Source: 40-80 sp040394775
GTDB taxonomy: Bacteria > Bacteroidota > Bacteroidia > Flavobacteriales_D > Crocinitomicaceae
DNA: 64,000 nt
Direction of reading: 5' to 3'
Assembly: GCA_040394775.1 (NCBI GenBank)
Contig: JBEBRN010000004.1
Span: 8,958-72,957 of the forward strand
Position 1 is the first letter of the stretch; each line of letters begins with the position of its first letter. The position numbers and the translations under genes are program-made. Below are positions 1 to 8,167 of the stretch, in pieces. The notes under the pieces were generated by a model. The model was given only the letters and a program-made list of their open reading frames with translations. It was not told where the DNA came from and did not search any database.

Positions 1-1001
1 ATCAATTGACTATTTCTGCTTCCGATTTGGAGACGACTATGAGAACGACCTTAGAAGTAGAGTCAAAAGAAGATGGAAAAATAGCTATTCCTGCAAGATT
101 GTTATTGGATATTCTAAAGAATTTACCAGAGCAACCATGTACGTTTAGTATCAATTTATCCAATTTTGAAGTGGAGATTGCTTACGACAATGGTAAATCT
201 AAAATGGCTGGTTTTAATGGAGAAGATTTTCCAAAAACACCACCAATGGAAGGTGGAGCAAGCATTAAAGTTCTTGGAGACATAATTTCTAGAGCAATTA
301 ATAAAACCCTTTTTGCGACTGGAAATGACGACCTTCGCCCAGTGATGAGCGGAGTTTATTGCCAATTTTCACCAAGTGAAATCATCTTTGTTGCAACCGA
401 TGCACATAAACTAGTTCGTTATAAGCGGACCGATTCTCAAGCAACTGGAAGTTCTGCTTTCATTCTACCTAAAAAACCGTTGAATTTATTAAAAGCAAAT
501 TTAAAAGGAGACGAAGAAGTATTAATTGAATATACCTCATCAAATGCTGTTTTCACATTTAATGATGTGGTTTTAATGTGCCGTTTAATTGATGGAAAAT
601 ATCCAAATTACGAAGCGGTTATACCAAAAGAGAATCCAAATGTGTTAACCATTGATAAAGATCAATTATTAGGTTCTATCAAGCGTGTATCTATCTTCGC
701 TAATAAATCGACACATCAAATTAAAATGGCAATTGCTGGTTCTGAATTATCATTATCTGCTGAAGATATTGACTTCTCTAACCAAGCAAATGAGCGCATG
801 ACATGTTCGTATGATGGAGAAGATATCGAAATCGGTTTCAACTCTCGTTTCTTAATGGAAATGTTAAACAACATTGATACTAAAGAAATCAAAATCATGC
901 TAAGTGAGCCAAGTCGTGCTGGACTAATTGTTCCTGCAAATAGCGAAAACCAAAATGAAGATGTGTTAATGCTTGTCATGCCAGTGATGCTTAACAGATA
1001 A
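1..1001 (+). CDS. dnaN: DNA polymerase III beta sliding clamp (5' end outside window)
   Basis: Forms the ring that tethers DNA polymerase III to DNA. The reading frame is open from the first base, and the opening residues (LTISASDLE) match the family about 45 residues into the protein, so the true start lies upstream. The TTG at position 6 is an internal leucine codon, not a start. About 332 of the usual ~372 residues are present, covering most of domain I and all of domains II and III. The C-terminus LVMPVMLNR carries the family's MPM-type ending. A short hairpin follows before the next gene. Identification is secure; only the N-terminus is missing. Confidence 0.95.
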   Translation, partial: QLTISASDLETTMRTTLEVESKEDGKIAIPARLLLDILKNLPEQPCTFSINLSNFEVEIAYDNGKSKMAGFNGEDFPKTPPMEGGASIKVLGDIISRAINKTLFATGNDDLRPVMSGVYCQFSPSEIIFVATDAHKLVRYKRTDSQATGSSAFILPKKPLNLLKANLKGDEEVLIEYTSSNAVFTFNDVVLMCRLIDGKYPNYEAVIPKENPNVLTIDKDQLLGSIKRVSIFANKSTHQIKMAIAGSELSLSAEDIDFSNQANERMTCSYDGEDIEIGFNSRFLMEMLNNIDTKEIKIMLSEPSRAGLIVPANSENQNEDVLMLVMPVMLNR

Positions 1002-1020
1002 TCTATTGTATATCTTTTTT

Positions 1021-1050
1021 AAAAGCCATAGACGTGTGTTTGTGGCTTTT
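1021..1050 (+). terminator. Hairpin downstream of dnaN
   Basis: Arms AAAAGCCA (1021-1028) and TGGCTTTT (1043-1050) form an 8-bp stem with a 14-nt loop and a short U-rich 3' side. It sits in the 66-nt gap between dnaN and the mutS2-like gene. It is a plausible but not strong intrinsic terminator. Confidence 0.5.
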
Positions 1051-1067
1051 ATTGTTTACCACTACAT

Positions 1068-3200
1068 ATGGCTAGTATAAACTTTGACCAACAAACATTA
1101 AAAGACCTTGAGTTCACCACGATTCAAGAATGGTTAATGGATTATGCTATTGGAGATACAGCAAAGGAAAAGTTGGAGAATCTTATTCCTTCTTCCGACT
1201 TTGCACATATCAAGTTAGAATTACAAAAAGTAAAAGAGTATCACACGATTCTTTCAGATGGCGAATTCTTTCCAACGATTTCATTTCAAGAATTACTTGC
1301 TGAAATTAAATTATTAGGCATCAAGAATGCGATGATTGAACAAGAAGGTTTTGTGCGCATCTATAAAGCTTCGGAATTAGTCAATGCATTATTAACATTT
1401 TTCAATAAGCGAAGTGTCGATTTTCCGACGCTTTACAAATTAGTCAACGAAGCAGCATTTACAAAAGAAATTATCGAATTAATTACTGCCGTTTTTGATA
1501 AAAAGGGAAACATCAGAGAGGATGCTTCTCCCCTTTTATTTGAAATTAGTCAAAATATTACGGCACTACGCGTAAAGATTAATAAGAACTTTGACAGAGA
1601 ACTTCGAAAATACGACAAAGAGGGATTTTTAGGAGATATCAAAGAAACCTTTATCAGTGAACGCCGCGTTTTATCGGTGATTTCATCTCATAAACGGCAA
1701 ATTAAAGGAAGCGTCTTAGGATCTTCCAAAACAGGAAGTCTGACGTTCATCGAGCCTTATATCAACATCGAGCTGAACAACGAATTAGAAATGTTGATTG
1801 ATGATAAACGAAAAGAGATTTACCGTATTTTAAAAGAACTAACGCATCAACTTTCTGCTCACTTAGAACTCATAAAAGCGTATCAACACATTCTTACCAG
1901 TATTGATTTCATCCAAGCAAAAGCAAAGTTAGCGATAGAAATAGGTGCCGATTTACCTGGTATTGTAGATGAACCACGAATTGAATTAATACAAGTCTAT
2001 CATCCCATACTTTTAAAAAACAATCAGAACGCTCGAAAATCAACCTTGCCACAAACTATTTTACTCGACAAATCGAAGCGGATGTTAGTGATTTCGGGAC
2101 CAAATGCGGGTGGAAAAAGTATTACACTAAAAACCATAGGTCTCAATCAATTGATGTTACAAGGTGGATTACTCGTTCCTATGGACACCAATAGTAACAT
2201 GTGTTTATTCCAACAAGTTAAAACGGATATTGGAGACCAACAATCGATTGAGAATGAATTAAGCACGTATTCGTATCGCTTAAAGAGAATGAATCATTTT
2301 CTGAAAGTATCCAATCACCGAACACTGTTATTATTAGATGAATTTGGAACAGGTTCTGACCCTGATTTAGGCGGCGCATTAGCGGAAGTATTTTTTGAAC
2401 GGCTTTATCAAACAAAGTGTTTCGGAGTGATTACCACGCATTATGCAAACATCAAGATGAAAGCCAACGAACTCAAGAATGCAGTTAACGGCTGTATGTT
2501 GTTCAATACCGAAACATTAGAACCTTTATATAAGTTTTCCATGGGACAACCAGGAAGTTCGTTTACGTTTGAAGTAGCGCAAATGAATGGTATTTCGATG
2601 GACATCATTGAAGATGCGAAGACGCGTATTGACGATAAAAAAGTGAAGATGGATAAGTTGCTTCATGAATTACAACGGGAGAAATCATATCTCGAAAGGT
2701 TAAACAAGGATCACATTGAAGCACAAGAAATTGCAGAGAGAAAACGATTGGAATATACTTCTTTAAAAGACAAATTAGAACAAAAAATAGAACTCCAAAA
2801 AATAGCCATTGATCGCGACCGTAAATTCATTCAAGCAGGACAAAAATTACGGCAATATGTCGATCGCTATTTACTTCGTACCAAGAAAAAAGATGCCAAC
2901 AAAGCATTATTAGAGGAAATACATAAGTATATTAGCATAGAAAAAACAAAAATTGAAGACGCAAAAATTGTAGAGCGTATCAAAAAAGAAGCGTCAGGAA
3001 AGATAAAACCAAAAAAAGCAAAAGTAAAACCGACTGTCAATCCCCTTAATCACGATAAAATCAAAGAAGGTTCAAAGGTGAAAATGGTTGATAGCAAACA
3101 AAGTGGTATTGTAGAAGCGATAAATGGGAAAAATGTGACGGTTGTTTTTGGTGCTTTGCGGGTAAAAGTTGAATTAAATAAATTAATGTGGATACAATAA
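1068..3200 (+). CDS. mutS2: MutS2-family ATPase lacking the Smr nuclease domain
   Basis: DNA-binding ABC-type ATPase of the MutS2 branch, which in other bacteria acts on branched recombination intermediates or rescues collided ribosomes rather than in mismatch repair. Visible order: N-terminal core/lever region (about 1-310), Walker A GPNAGGKS at residues 344-351, Walker B LLLLDEFGTGSDP near 420-430, a long charged coiled coil (about 510-640), a lysine-rich linker and an SH3/KOW-like tail ending KVELNKLMWIQ. At 710 aa it is about 75 residues shorter than the Bacillus protein, and the C-terminal Smr endonuclease domain is absent. It overlaps nadC by 13 nt, suggesting co-transcription. Family assignment is firm; the cellular role is not deducible here. 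Confidence 0.88.
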   Translation: MASINFDQQTLKDLEFTTIQEWLMDYAIGDTAKEKLENLIPSSDFAHIKLELQKVKEYHTILSDGEFFPTISFQELLAEIKLLGIKNAMIEQEGFVRIYKASELVNALLTFFNKRSVDFPTLYKLVNEAAFTKEIIELITAVFDKKGNIREDASPLLFEISQNITALRVKINKNFDRELRKYDKEGFLGDIKETFISERRVLSVISSHKRQIKGSVLGSSKTGSLTFIEPYINIELNNELEMLIDDKRKEIYRILKELTHQLSAHLELIKAYQHILTSIDFIQAKAKLAIEIGADLPGIVDEPRIELIQVYHPILLKNNQNARKSTLPQTILLDKSKRMLVISGPNAGGKSITLKTIGLNQLMLQGGLLVPMDTNSNMCLFQQVKTDIGDQQSIENELSTYSYRLKRMNHFLKVSNHRTLLLLDEFGTGSDPDLGGALAEVFFERLYQTKCFGVITTHYANIKMKANELKNAVNGCMLFNTETLEPLYKFSMGQPGSSFTFEVAQMNGISMDIIEDAKTRIDDKKVKMDKLLHELQREKSYLERLNKDHIEAQEIAERKRLEYTSLKDKLEQKIELQKIAIDRDRKFIQAGQKLRQYVDRYLLRTKKKDANKALLEEIHKYISIEKTKIEDAKIVERIKKEASGKIKPKKAKVKPTVNPLNHDKIKEGSKVKMVDSKQSGIVEAINGKNVTVVFGALRVKVELNKLMWIQ

Positions 3201-4051
3201 TAGACGAAAAAGCGATTGAATTAATCATTCAAAACGCTCTAAATGAGGATATTGGAGACGGAGATCATTCATCCTTAGCTTCTGTTCCAGAAAACGCTAT
3301 AGGAAAAGCAAAGTTATTGGTAAAAGACGATGGTATTATTGCTGGAATTGAATTGGCGAAGAAAATTGTAACTTATTATGATGCTTCGATGATTTTTAAT
3401 GCCTTTTTAAAAGATGGTGACACCGTCAAAAAAGGAGATATTGCTTTCACGATTGAAGGAAAATCGCGTTCTATTTTAGCAACAGAACGTTTGTTATTAA
3501 ACTTCATGCAACGAATGAGTGGTATTGCGACAGAAACCCATCATTACGTTCAGTTAATCGCTGGCACGAGTGCGAAGCTTTTAGACACTCGAAAAACGAC
3601 ACCAGGAATCCGATTAATGGAAAAATGGGCAGTGAGAATTGGTGGCGGTTATAATCATCGCTTTGCCTTGTATGATATGATTATGTTGAAAGACAATCAC
3701 GTCGATTATGCAGGTGGAATCAAAGAAGCGATTGAAAGTACCAATGATTATTTGAAACGAACAGGAAAACAATTAAAAATTGAAATCGAAGTTCGCAATG
3801 AAAAAGAATTAGATGAAGTATTAGCCGTTGGACAAGTGGATCGTATTATGCTCGATAATTTCAGTGTAGAAGATATTAAACGTGTACTTCCAAAAATCCC
3901 AAAAACATTTGAAACTGAGGCCTCTGGAGGAATCACAACCGAAACTATTCGTGCGTATGCTTCCACGGGTGTTGATTACATTTCTGTTGGTGCATTAACA
4001 CATAGCTTCAAAAGTTTAGACCTAAGTTTGAAAGCAGATTATACCATTTGA
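3188..4051 (+). CDS. nadC: Nicotinate-nucleotide pyrophosphorylase (carboxylating)
   Basis: Quinolinate phosphoribosyltransferase: converts quinolinate and PRPP to nicotinate mononucleotide in de novo NAD synthesis in the cytoplasm. Family hallmarks: N-terminal EDIGDGDHSS, the lid-region QRMSGIAT, the active-site block DTRKTTPGIRLMEKWAVRIGGGYNHR, LKDNH, and the barrel C-terminus EASGGI...STGVDYISVGALTHS. The length, 287 aa, is normal. The ATG lies inside the 3' end of the mutS2-like gene (13-nt overlap), so the two genes form one transcription unit. Confidence 0.96.
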   Translation: MDTIIDEKAIELIIQNALNEDIGDGDHSSLASVPENAIGKAKLLVKDDGIIAGIELAKKIVTYYDASMIFNAFLKDGDTVKKGDIAFTIEGKSRSILATERLLLNFMQRMSGIATETHHYVQLIAGTSAKLLDTRKTTPGIRLMEKWAVRIGGGYNHRFALYDMIMLKDNHVDYAGGIKEAIESTNDYLKRTGKQLKIEIEVRNEKELDEVLAVGQVDRIMLDNFSVEDIKRVLPKIPKTFETEASGGITTETIRAYASTGVDYISVGALTHSFKSLDLSLKADYTI

Positions 4052-4080
4052 AATTTTTATTCATAAAAAGACAAAAAACA

Positions 4081-4111
4081 TTTGCTACTTTCAAAAATCT
4101 GATTAATTTTG
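4081..4111 (+). promoter_or_regulatory. Bacteroidota sigma-A promoter of the tRNA pair
   Basis: A TTTG (4081-4084), exactly 19 nt, then TAATTTTG (4104-4111) matches the Bacteroidota consensus TTTG-N19-TAnnTTTG perfectly. Transcription should start near 4117, about 35 nt before tRNA-Gly. Confidence 0.8.
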
Positions 4112-4152
4112 CAACGCTTTACAATGGTAGAGTTTAAAGATTGAAATGAAAA

Positions 4153-4225
<73 letters not shown>

Positions 4226-4253
4226 CGAAATGTAAAAGTCGCATTTCAGGAAT

Positions 4254-4337
4254 GCTTGGATGGTGGAATTGGTAGACACGCCGGACTTAAAATCCTGTGG
4301 GCGTTAGCCCGTGCGGGTTCAAGTCCCGCTCCGAGTA
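4254..4337 (+). tRNA. tRNA-Leu (anticodon TAA)
   Basis: An 84-nt class II tRNA. The acceptor GCTTGGA pairs with TCCGAGT with G-U pairs, and the discriminator is A (4337). The anticodon loop CTTAAAA places TAA at 4288-4290. It has a long variable arm (GTGGGCGTTAGCCCGT) and T arm GCGGGTTCAAGTCCCGC. It lies 28 nt after tRNA-Gly in the same transcript. CCA is not encoded. Confidence 0.96.
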
Positions 4338-4340
4338 CTA

Positions 4341-4392
4341 AAAACAGAGTGAAAATGAAAGCGAAAGCGGATTTTTCACTCTGTTTTTTTTT
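4341..4392 (+). terminator. Strong intrinsic terminator after the tRNA pair
   Basis: A 15-bp perfect stem, AAAACAGAGTGAAAA (4341-4355) with TTTTCACTCTGTTTT (4373-4387), runs on into T's to 4392. It ends only about 10 nt before the first degenerate CRISPR repeat, leaving no room for a conventional leader on this side of the array. Confidence 0.88.
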
Positions 4393-4402
4393 GCTCTATA
4401 CT

Positions 4403-6054
4403 TTCGTGCTTAAATAAGCAAGGCTCTATTTTTACAGATAAATTACAACGCGTTAGATAGTTGAAACAAAATGTCTTGCATTGTGATTTGCTTTCACCAC
4501 GAAGTAGCATGAATACCACTAAAAAAATAAACTCTCCATTCATAAAAGTTCTATTTTTACGGATAAGTTACAACACTATCCCCGTTATAATCAATGGTAG
4601 TTCTGTTGTGATTTGCTTTCACCACGAAGTAGCATGAATTCCATTAAAAAAAATAAACACTCTATTCATAAAAGTTCTATTTTTACGGATAAGTTACAAC
4701 AGTTGGTTAATAGCATCCCCACGTTCCAGTGTTGTGATTTGCTTTCACCACGGAGTAGCATGAATACCACTAAAAAATAAACACACCATTCATAAAAGTT
4801 CTATTTTTACGGATAAGTTACAACCTATGTTGAAAAAAGTATTTTCAACAGACCGTTGTGATTTGCTTTCAAAAGTTCTATTTTTACGGATAAGTTACAA
4901 CCGCGTTATACGCTTCTTTAATGAGTGCGTGTTGTGATTTGCTTTCAAAAGTTCTATTTTTACGGATAAGTTACAACTTTTTCTTCAACAAAAGAAAGAA
5001 CGTCAAGGTTGTGATTTGCTTTCAAAAGTTCTATTTTTACGGATAAGTTACAACAATTCGTTTGTCCGTCGATGTGTCAAGTCCGTTGTGATTTGCTTTC
5101 AAAAGTTCTATTTTTACGGATAAGTTACAACAATAAAAAACGGCTACTAACACGTGCTATAGTTGTGATTTGCTTTCAAAAGTTCTATTTTTACGGATAA
5201 GTTACAACCTACATATCCTTTAATGGATGCAAATTTGTGTTGTGATTTGCTTTCAAAAGTTCTATTTTTACGGATAAGTTACAACAAATTGCAACATCAT
5301 GACTGGTACTGGTATGTTGTGATTTGCTTTCAAAAGTTCTATTTTTACGGATAAGTTACAACTAATTGATTTTTTAAAAAAGCAGGGAGCGCGTTGTGAT
5401 TTGCTTTCAAAAGTTCTATTTTTACGGATAAGTTACAACCCGATTCAAAAAAGTTAGATGACGATTATTGTTGTGATTTGCTTTCAAAAGTTCTATTTTT
5501 ACGGATAAGTTACAACATTGCTATAACAAATACGGTTGCATCTTCTGTTGTGATTTGCTTTCAAAAGTTCTATTTTTACGGATAAGTTACAACTTTCAAA
5601 AACAGTTTCCTCTTTGACTGCTCGTTGTGATTTGCTTTCAAAAGTTCTATTTTTACGGATAAGTTACAACGTCTTTATTGAACATGTATATTTGTTTTAT
5701 GTTGTGATTTGCTTTCAAAAGTTCTATTTTTACGGATAAGTTACAACAATACCACAGCAATTGTGTGAAGAGATACTGTTGTGATTTGCTTTCAAAAGTT
5801 CTATTTTTACGGATAAGTTACAACAGAAAGTTCTGCAAAAAGATACTAAAAGCAGTTGTGATTTGCTTTCAAAAGTTCTATTTTTACGGATAAGTTACAA
5901 CATCTATTACAATGCTCTATTGCGAAATAGGTTGTGATTTGCTTTCAAAAGTTCTATTTTTACGGATAAGTTACAACTCTTGAGAGTAGACGACGACGGA
6001 ATAGTTGGTTGTGATTTGCTTTCAAAAGTTCTATTTTTACGGATAAGTTACAAC
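4403..6054 (+). CRISPR. Type II-C CRISPR array, 20 repeats and 19 spacers
   Basis: The repeat is 47 nt, beginning GTTGTGATTTGCTTTC and ending GATAAGTTACAAC. The sixteen right-hand copies (4855 to 6054) look identical. Spacers are 30 nt, except two of 29 nt (4902-4930 and 5902-5930). The first repeat (4403-4449) is degenerate: its 3' part is recognisable (CTATTTTTACAGATAAATTACAAC with changes) and its 5' part is barely so. Repeats 2, 3 and 4 carry 47-49 nt inserts (separate entry). The orientation is set by the tracrRNA: repeat positions 2-15 pair with its anti-repeat, so crRNA (spacer plus repeat 5' half) is read on the plus strand, opposite to the cas genes. Degeneracy at the left and perfect repeats at the right suggest new spacers enter at the right, next to cas2. 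Confidence 0.97.
4480..4824 (+). repeat. Three extended CRISPR repeats with 47-49 nt inserts
   Basis: Repeats 2 (4480-4574, 95 nt), 3 (4605-4700, 96 nt) and 4 (4731-4824, 94 nt) each consist of repeat positions 1-16, an insert starting ACCACGRAGTAGCATGAA and ending YATTCAT, then repeat positions 17-47. The inserts are about 48, 49 and 47 nt. They differ from each other at several bases and in the length of an internal A run. The repeat halves are identical to the consensus except for A instead of G at the first base of repeat 2. Normal 30-nt spacers lie between them. The insert sits just after the part of the repeat that pairs with tracrRNA (positions 2-15). Confidence 0.93.
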
Positions 6055-6162
6055 CACGTAGCTTATCCCGTAGAAATGGCAAGGCTTTGCGCGTTTTTTG
6101 TAGAAATAAAATAAAGCTACATTTAACTATTGGATGAACAGCCTATCAACCAAATTTTCATT
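6055..6162. other. Putative CRISPR leader between array and cas2
   Basis: A 108-nt AT-rich stretch between the last perfect repeat and the cas2 stop. It contains the direct repeat GTAGAAAT (6070-6077 and 6100-6107, 30 nt apart), the inverted pair GTAGCTT (6058-6064) and AAGCTAC (6114-6120), and a weak GCAA/TTGC hairpin followed by six T's. Being at the pristine end of the array, it is the best candidate for the integration leader; this is inferred from array polarity only. Confidence 0.5.
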
Positions 6163-6501
6163 TCAAAACAATTCCAATTGCTGCGATGGCGGATTATTAC
6201 TTTGCTTCTTAACACCATGAAAAATCTCCATTTTTCCAAATTGCTTATCGGTGATGGAAAAAACACCCACTTTACCTTTGTCTGGTAAAATACCTTTCAC
6301 ACGTTTGATGTGTACCTCCGAGTTTTCCATACTCTGACAGAATCGAATGTAAATGGAAAACTGAAACATCGTAAATCCATTTTCCAACAGTGTCTTTCGG
6401 AATTTAGCCGCATCTCTGCGCTCCTTTTTCGTTTCCGTTGGCAAATCAAATAAAACCATTACCCACATATTTCTATAAGCGTTAAATCGTGACGTATTCA
6501 T
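6163..6501 (-). CDS. cas2: CRISPR-associated endonuclease Cas2 (type II)
   Basis: Small partner of Cas1 in the spacer-integration complex. The chosen ATG (6499-6501) gives 112 aa starting MNTSRFNAYRNMWVMVLFDLPTETKKERR, the usual N-terminus of type II Cas2: an RNAYR-like motif, then the ferredoxin-fold beta strand ending in the conserved Asp of LFDLPT. The frame is open further upstream to a TTG at 6546 inside the end of cas1, but no relative I know carries that extension. It is the last gene of the cas operon, 37 nt after cas1, with the array immediately beyond. Length and motifs are normal. Confidence 0.93.
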   Translation of the reverse strand: MNTSRFNAYRNMWVMVLFDLPTETKKERRDAAKFRKTLLENGFTMFQFSIYIRFCQSMENSEVHIKRVKGILPDKGKVGVFSITDKQFGKMEIFHGVKKQSNNPPSQQLELF

Positions 6502-6538
6502 TGTTATACTAATTTCATTCTGTAATGCTTTATTAGCA

Positions 6539-7447
6539 TTATTCAAATATCGGATAGGGAATTCTGCGACTTTCTCCTGAAAAGCATTTATAGAGTCCCG
6601 CAGTTGTGATACTTACGGCATGGAAGAGTGGTCGTCTTAGATCAGAAAGATGTACATCCAATTGTGGTAATTTCAGTAAGGTAATCTTTTGATCTCGTGT
6701 TAATGCTGTTTCTTCTTCGTTCTCTGATTCCAATTTTTTATTTAGTAGTTTCAAGACCTCCCAATCCACAAAAGGACGATAAGGTTCCATAATATCGTCT
6801 GCCAAACAGAACGCATTGTATTTGTTTTTGTGGAATATACCGAAGGAAGGGTGCATACCTGAAGAAACAAGCGCTCGCGCCATGATAGAACGTAAAATGG
6901 CATATCCATAGTTTAGTTGTGCATTCGGCGTTTCTTTGGCTCTGGATCGAACAAAGCTACTTCCATAGACTTTCCCCCAGTAATAACTTGCCGCTTGTGC
7001 TTCGCAATTTTTAGAGTCTCCACTTAGCACTTTGTCTTTGAGATACAACAAACGCTCGTTGTTTTCTCCCAGACGCATGAGTACGTTGGCCTGATTCTCA
7101 ATCTTCGTTTTAATGGTTTGTTGCCAAAGCTGCTTCTTGAGTGGTAAACTAGCTTCTATTTGGGTACGCATTCGGACTGTTTGTTCCGTATTGGATTCAA
7201 AGGGCAAATGCATACCACTCGGCATATATTTGCTGTCACATGAGACTAGCGCCACTTTTTGTTGCATCAGCTTCTCCAATAAGATAGAAGTAATTGTGAT
7301 TTGTGGGTGCTCCAAAACAATGAGACCGATGTCTTCAATTGGAATGGTAGCAGTTGTCCGATCGTCATTTTTAAGTTCAACGAGTAACTGATTTAATTGT
7401 ACGCTCAAATGAGCCGGATTGCTGAAGTGGAGTGTTCGTTTAATCAT
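6539..7447 (-). CDS. cas1: CRISPR-associated integrase Cas1 (type II)
   Basis: Metal-dependent integrase that inserts new spacers with Cas2. The 302-aa protein has the expected two parts, an N-terminal beta domain (about 1-95) and a helical catalytic domain. Likely metal ligands are Glu149 (CEAQAASYYW), His206 (SFGIFHKN) and Glu221 in the block LADDIMEPYRPFVDWE, all present, so it should be active. The start is an ATG at 7445-7447. A perfect 12-bp hairpin begins one base upstream of it. It follows the pRiA4b-like gene after a 107-nt gap, larger than the other gaps of the operon, so it may have separate control. Confidence 0.97.
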   Translation of the reverse strand: MIKRTLHFSNPAHLSVQLNQLLVELKNDDRTTATIPIEDIGLIVLEHPQITITSILLEKLMQQKVALVSCDSKYMPSGMHLPFESNTEQTVRMRTQIEASLPLKKQLWQQTIKTKIENQANVLMRLGENNERLLYLKDKVLSGDSKNCEAQAASYYWGKVYGSSFVRSRAKETPNAQLNYGYAILRSIMARALVSSGMHPSFGIFHKNKYNAFCLADDIMEPYRPFVDWEVLKLLNKKLESENEEETALTRDQKITLLKLPQLDVHLSDLRRPLFHAVSITTAGLYKCFSGESRRIPYPIFE

Positions 7448-7448
7448 A

Positions 7449-7480
7449 AAGGTAGATTACAATAATTAGTAATCTACCTT
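7449..7480 (-). promoter_or_regulatory. Perfect 12-bp hairpin abutting the cas1 start codon
   Basis: AAGGTAGATTAC (7449-7460) and GTAATCTACCTT (7469-7480) are exact inverted repeats with an 8-nt loop. On the cas strand the hairpin ends one base before the cas1 ATG, covering the whole ribosome-loading region. No T tract follows, so it is not a normal terminator. It could limit translation of cas1 or be a dimeric protein operator. Confidence 0.75.
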
Positions 7481-7554
7481 AACGAGTTGTTTTGCAAAAG
7501 GTTACATATTAACTTAATCGTACTAAATATCGAGAATTTATGATTGGAATGTTT

Positions 7555-8160
7555 TTATGCATCGAAAACGTCTGCTAAGTTTTGGTTTATTGCATCTATA
7601 TCAAATCCAAAAGAATCTTCATAACTTTTCCCTTTTGGTATTCCATACCATTCTAACATGTCTCGTTCGTCGGAATTTTTTCTTTTCTTATCAATTATTT
7701 CTAGAAGATCATAGAATCCAGAAATTCCTCCGATATCATCAATTGGAGCTGCATTTTCACCTTTGATACACACTGGAAATAATACTTCTTCAGTAGGCTT
7801 TTTTAAGGGCTTGATGATATGAATCCAGTCGTCACCAAAATCATAGATGTAATTTATTTTCTTTAATCGTCCATTAAAATAGTCAGAAATCAAGGTTTTG
7901 TCAGAATCGAAATTGCTGTAGCGATTACCAAAAATGTCATCAAAATCATCATCAAAATCATCATCAAAATCAAACAATTTGACAGCGTCACTAACGTATG
8001 GGGCACCCAAGTTAAATTGGTAGATGTGAGAGTCATTCCAATTCATAATTATTTGGATAACGATGTGCAACTGATGAAAACTGAAATTTTCCGGGACAAT
8101 TACTGTTCTGTAAATTTTTGGTTCAGAGTAAGCCAATTCTATTTTTAGTTTGTGTGCCAT
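7555..8160 (-). CDS. Plasmid pRiA4b ORF-3-like protein inside the cas operon
   Basis: A 201-aa protein of the pRiA4b ORF-3 family (PF07929), whose biochemical role is unknown. Family landmarks: the N-terminal LKIELAYSEPKIYRTVIVP with LHIVIQIIMNWNDSHIYQF (about 5-50), YDFGDDWIH (about 105-113), and C(I/L)KGENAAPIDDIGGISGFYDLLE (about 130-153). Between the first two blocks is an acidic run DFDDDFDDDFDD, encoded by a 12-nt direct repeat (about 7937-7972). Its ATG lies 7 nt after the cas9 stop, so it is almost certainly co-transcribed with cas9, and cas1 follows. It is not a standard type II-C component. It could be an accessory factor or a passenger. Confidence 0.85.
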   Translation of the reverse strand: MAHKLKIELAYSEPKIYRTVIVPENFSFHQLHIVIQIIMNWNDSHIYQFNLGAPYVSDAVKLFDFDDDFDDDFDDIFGNRYSNFDSDKTLISDYFNGRLKKINYIYDFGDDWIHIIKPLKKPTEEVLFPVCIKGENAAPIDDIGGISGFYDLLEIIDKKRKNSDERDMLEWYGIPKGKSYEDSFGFDIDAINQNLADVFDA

Positions 8161-8167
8161 AAAGTTT

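Noticed and set aside
6502..6546. 15-residue N-terminal extension of Cas2 starting at TTG inside cas1
   Set aside because: The in-frame ATG at 6499-6501 gives the normal family N-terminus.
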